Position numbers and translations under genes: made by a program. 49,617 nt of DNA from Caldilineaceae bacterium bin5 (GTDB lineage Bacteria; Chloroflexota; Anaerolineae; Caldilineales; Caldilineaceae): positions 1-49,617 of the forward strand of contig MPML01000032.1 of NCBI GenBank assembly GCA_002238445.1. The letters run 5' to 3'. The notes below the pieces were generated by a model that worked only from the letters and a program-made list of their open reading frames with translations, did no database searches and was not told where the DNA came from. Shown piece after piece: positions 47,020 through 49,617 of this stretch. Within the stretch, counting starts at the first letter, position 1. Every line of letters starts with the position of its first letter.

Positions 47020-48333
47020 ATGGTCGATCAGTTAGCGCGCTTTGGAGCTGAGCCAGTTGGGATTCATCCCGACGGTGTCTCCACAGCAGCCATCGAAGCT
47101 CCTCCCCTCGAGTCATTCCTGAACGGCGACGGTGAACAGGACGATCCAGTTTCGCAGAGAATCGATGCCTGGTGGGAGCGTACAGAGGAGGTAAAGGCCA
47201 GCGAGCACTACTACTATTTTCAACCCGTAGATGCGCTGGAGGGGCCCTGGGTACATACTGAGGGCAAGCGCAAGCTGATGTTTGCCACCTATAGCTATCT
47301 GGGACTGATAAACCATCCTCGTATAGTGGCAGCGGCCAAGGCGGCAGCGGACAAGTATGGGACAGGTACACACGGCGTCCGCATACTGGGAGGCACGCTG
47401 GATCTTCATGCTGAAATGGAAAGAACCATCGCCGATTTCGCGCACCGCGAAGAGGCGATCGTCTACAGTTCAGGGTATGTAACCAATTTGGCAACAGTAA
47501 GTACGATAGTCGGCCGCGGGGACTGGGTTTTTTCCGACAGGTGGAATCATGCCAGTATTGTCGACGGCTGTCTGCTTGCCCGCGGAAAGTTCGTCCGCTT
47601 CCGTCATAATGATATGGACGATCTCGAGAGGCAGTTGCGCCGTGCCCCGGAAGGCGCGGGCAAACTGGTTATAGCGGACGCGGTTTTCTCGATGGATGGG
47701 GATGTCTTCAATTTGCCGGCGGCGCACGATCTCTGCCGGCGATACAATGCCCGGCTGATGCTTGACGAGGCCCATAGCATTGGCGTGCTTGGCAAGACCG
47801 GGCATGGCATCGAGGAGCATTTTGACATGTATGGCTCCATCGATCTGAAGATGGGCACACTTAGCAAGACTATCCCGGGCATAGGGGGTTATGTCGCCGG
47901 CAGCAACAAGCTGGTCACTTATCTGCGTCATACTGCGCGCGGCTTCGTATTCAGCGCTGCACTGCCGCCCTCGGTGGCGGCGGCAATAACCGAAGGCTTC
48001 CATGTGCTGGAAGACGAAGGCGTAGAGCGCAACCGCACTCTCCTCAACAATGCGCGTCAATTCACAAGCGGCCTGCAGGCCGCCGGTTTCGACACAGGTC
48101 TAACCGAGTCGCCGATAGTGCCAATCATGGTCGGGACTGAAGAGCGCGCATTTGCAATGACCAAGTATTGCCAGGACAACGGCATATTCGTACTTCCCGT
48201 TTTGCCGCCGGCCGTAAAGGAAGGCACTGCGCGATTGCGTGCCAACGTTACGGCTGCCCACACGACCGAGGACATCGACTTTGCGTTGAGTGTCTTCATC
48301 GAGGCGGGACGCCACATTGGCGTGATCGACTGA
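47020..48333 (+). CDS. Alpha-oxoamine synthase-family PLP enzyme
   Basis: A 437-residue fold-type I enzyme of the BioF/KBL/SPT/HemA family, which condenses an amino acid with an acyl-CoA. Features are YSYLGLINHPRIV, GTGTHGVRILGGTLDLH, FSDRWNHASIVDG, the MLDEAHSIGVLG motif typical of the family, and the PLP lysine K283 in GTLSKTIPG. The extra N-terminal 60 residues before EHYYYFQPVD are acidic and unlike BioF. Serine palmitoyltransferase-like or related condensation is a better guess than biotin synthesis, as no bio genes are near. The following gene, 73 bases on, is probably co-transcribed. Exact substrates unknown. Confidence 0.84.
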   Translation: MVDQLARFGAEPVGIHPDGVSTAAIEAPPLESFLNGDGEQDDPVSQRIDAWWERTEEVKASEHYYYFQPVDALEGPWVHTEGKRKLMFATYSYLGLINHPRIVAAAKAAADKYGTGTHGVRILGGTLDLHAEMERTIADFAHREEAIVYSSGYVTNLATVSTIVGRGDWVFSDRWNHASIVDGCLLARGKFVRFRHNDMDDLERQLRRAPEGAGKLVIADAVFSMDGDVFNLPAAHDLCRRYNARLMLDEAHSIGVLGKTGHGIEEHFDMYGSIDLKMGTLSKTIPGIGGYVAGSNKLVTYLRHTARGFVFSAALPPSVAAAITEGFHVLEDEGVERNRTLLNNARQFTSGLQAAGFDTGLTESPIVPIMVGTEERAFAMTKYCQDNGIFVLPVLPPAVKEGTARLRANVTAAHTTEDIDFALSVFIEAGRHIGVID

Positions 48334-48406
48334 GGCGACGGCGGGATTCACGAGTGCGCGGTACGCGCCGGGATTTGGCGCGCCACAAAGCCGAAGCAGA
48401 GTCACA

Positions 48407-49300
48407 ATGAAACGGGTCATCTCCATTAGCTTGGGCAGCAGCAGGCGCAACAAGCGGGTCGAGACCACGCTCAGGAACGAGCAGATCGTCCTGGAGCGGA
48501 TTGGCGCGGATGGCGACCAGAGACGGATGCGGGAACTGTTTCTGGAATATGACGGCCAAGTGGATGCATTCGGGTTTGGAGGGGCGGACCTGGGGTTGGA
48601 GGTAAACAACCGCTATTTCCCGCTCCATTCAGTTGGCAGCATTGTGGCGGGCGTTAAGACGCCGGTAGTTGACGGCGGCGGCATTCGCGCGGTTGTCGAG
48701 CGGCAGACTGCGCAACGATTGCAGAGTATTTTGCCCCCGCACCCCAAACGAGTCCTGTTTTGCGTGGCTGTCGGACGCTACGCGATGGTACGCAGTTTCC
48801 TGGACTTAGGTTACGAGCCGATTTTCGGCGATCTGGCCTTTGGTTTGGGAATCCCCGTTTTCTTGCGCAGCTTGAGCACACTCCACCTTTTGGCCAGAGT
48901 CCTGCTTCCGATAATGGCCCGACTGCCGTTTTCGTGGATATACCCCACCGGCGAACAACAGGACCAGATAGTTCCGAAATACGGCGCGCAATACGAGTGG
49001 GCCTCGGTCATCGCCGACGATTTTCATTACATTAAGCAGCACCTTCCTGCGCGCCTGGAAGGCAAGACAATCGTCACAAACACCACGACTGATGACGACG
49101 TGGCTTTGCTCAAAGAGCGGGGCCTATCCCACCTGGCAACAGTTACACCGCGGCTGGACGGCCGCAGTTTCGGCACAAATGTGATGGAGGCTGCGCTTAC
49201 GGCTCTGGCAGGCGAAGGGCGTCCGTTGTCTGCTTCAGAACTGCTGGAGATGTTGGACGAAGAGGACATGACCCCTAATCTGCTCTCACTGGCAGGATGA
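48407..49300 (+). CDS. Conserved protein of the 'quinate 5-dehydrogenase-like' group
   Basis: A 297-residue protein starting MKRVISISLGSSRRNKRVE. Conserved-looking blocks are DAFGFGGADLGLEV, VAGVKTPVVDGGG, FGDLAFGLGIPVFLRSL, FSWIYPTGEQQ, VIADDFHYIKQHLP and SFGTNVMEAALTAL. I recall similar proteins labelled quinate 5-dehydrogenase in Chloroflexi and Firmicutes, but no GxGxxG NAD motif or shikimate-dehydrogenase lysine is evident, so that name should not be trusted. The gene follows the alpha-oxoamine synthase gene in the same direction with no terminator between, which suggests a shared pathway. Confidence 0.72.
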   Translation: MKRVISISLGSSRRNKRVETTLRNEQIVLERIGADGDQRRMRELFLEYDGQVDAFGFGGADLGLEVNNRYFPLHSVGSIVAGVKTPVVDGGGIRAVVERQTAQRLQSILPPHPKRVLFCVAVGRYAMVRSFLDLGYEPIFGDLAFGLGIPVFLRSLSTLHLLARVLLPIMARLPFSWIYPTGEQQDQIVPKYGAQYEWASVIADDFHYIKQHLPARLEGKTIVTNTTTDDDVALLKERGLSHLATVTPRLDGRSFGTNVMEAALTALAGEGRPLSASELLEMLDEEDMTPNLLSLAG

Positions 49301-49488
49301 GAAGGGATGGCAGTACAGGTTCGACTACCTGTCGTTCATTACCGCCAACGTGAGAGGGCAGATTCCCAGCTTCATACTGATTGTGTTTTGACTATCCTTC
49401 CTTCCCGCCAGCATACCGGTTATAAGATTGCGTATGTGGACGGCATCCGCCAGGCCAGTGGAGCCGATTCGCTGGAACAGAGGCGTAC
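49301..49488. other. Intergenic region before repeat copy E
   Basis: No gene is supported. A small hairpin, ACAGGT-TCGACT-ACCTGT, lies at about 49315-49332, just after the preceding gene, without a T-run. Confidence 0.4.
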
Positions 49489-49569
49489 GGTCGGTGAGGG
49501 ATGGTTTTGTAGGGGGGCGTTGCGGGGGCGCAGCCCCTACACAAGGGAGGGCCGAAGGCCCGACCGCCC
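49489..49569 (+). repeat. Copy E of the palindromic repeat
   Basis: A full core from GGTCGG to CCGACCGCCC with both hairpins. The first stem has one change (CCCCTAC instead of CCCCTGC), leaving one mismatch near its base. The upstream arm does not match copies C and D. The window ends 48 bases later, without another gene. Confidence 0.9.
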
Positions 49570-49617
49570 ATAATACAAACATGAATAAAGAGAGAAAACT
49601 CTTGCCGGCCTCGTTCA

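Overview
The window reads as a moderately GC-rich bacterial chromosome segment, most likely from a Chloroflexota (Caldilinea/Anaerolineae-like) organism. The lineage call is inference. It rests on a secreted protein ending in a VYLPVV-type tail, a CIRCE-controlled groESL operon with a GGM-tailed GroEL, many Gfo/Idh/MocA paralogs, small membrane proteins of a Chloroflexi-like type next to mnmA, and a GC-rich palindromic repeat scattered between genes. No rRNA, CRISPR array, integrase or phage gene was seen.

1-10.9 kb is a carbohydrate/polyol catabolism cluster, all on the plus strand: the end of a sugar ABC transporter ATPase, an SDR dehydrogenase, a Gfo/Idh dehydrogenase, IolD, a P-loop kinase, a broken Uma2 gene, IolA (MmsA), two more Gfo/Idh enzymes and an IolG-like dehydrogenase. 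Import, oxidation, ring hydrolysis and semialdehyde oxidation of an inositol-like cyclitol fit together, but iolB, iolC and iolE are not in the window. 11.2-16.1 kb holds a large secreted glycosidase-like protein facing a DUF6504-like gene and an MFS transporter. 16.4-19.9 kb carries an HpaI-type aldolase, a monomeric sarcosine oxidase-like flavoprotein and purine nucleoside phosphorylase, ending in a strong terminator.

20-28 kb is mostly housekeeping: a tandem GNAT, a 23-codon reading frame with its own Shine-Dalgarno and a terminator that has a competing fold, prolyl-tRNA synthetase, a CoA-binding protein, an acyl-CoA ligase, a solitary tRNA-Leu(GAG) with near-consensus promoter and terminator, and enolase. 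27.8-35.3 kb holds cysteine desulfurase, a small membrane protein, a TPR protein, a DASS-type anion symporter, an orphan Rossmann protein and a STAND NTPase with C-terminal TPRs. 35.3-37.6 kb is groES-groEL behind a strong promoter and a perfect CIRCE operator.

37.7-49.6 kb contains an intact Uma2 nuclease, an FmdE-family zinc protein, mnmA with two small membrane proteins, one of which appears to start at CTG, a GNAT/COG3375 pair, a glycosyltransferase overlapping a dTDP-rhamnose reductase, a YheT-like hydrolase, and an alpha-oxoamine synthase followed by a conserved protein of uncertain function. Four substantial copies and one partial copy of an ~80 bp two-hairpin repeat lie between genes, always in the same orientation.

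The points most worth following are the repeat family, the sORF/terminator leader at 21.1-21.25 kb, the incomplete inositol pathway with extra dehydrogenases, the apparent CTG start, and the alpha-oxoamine synthase pair.
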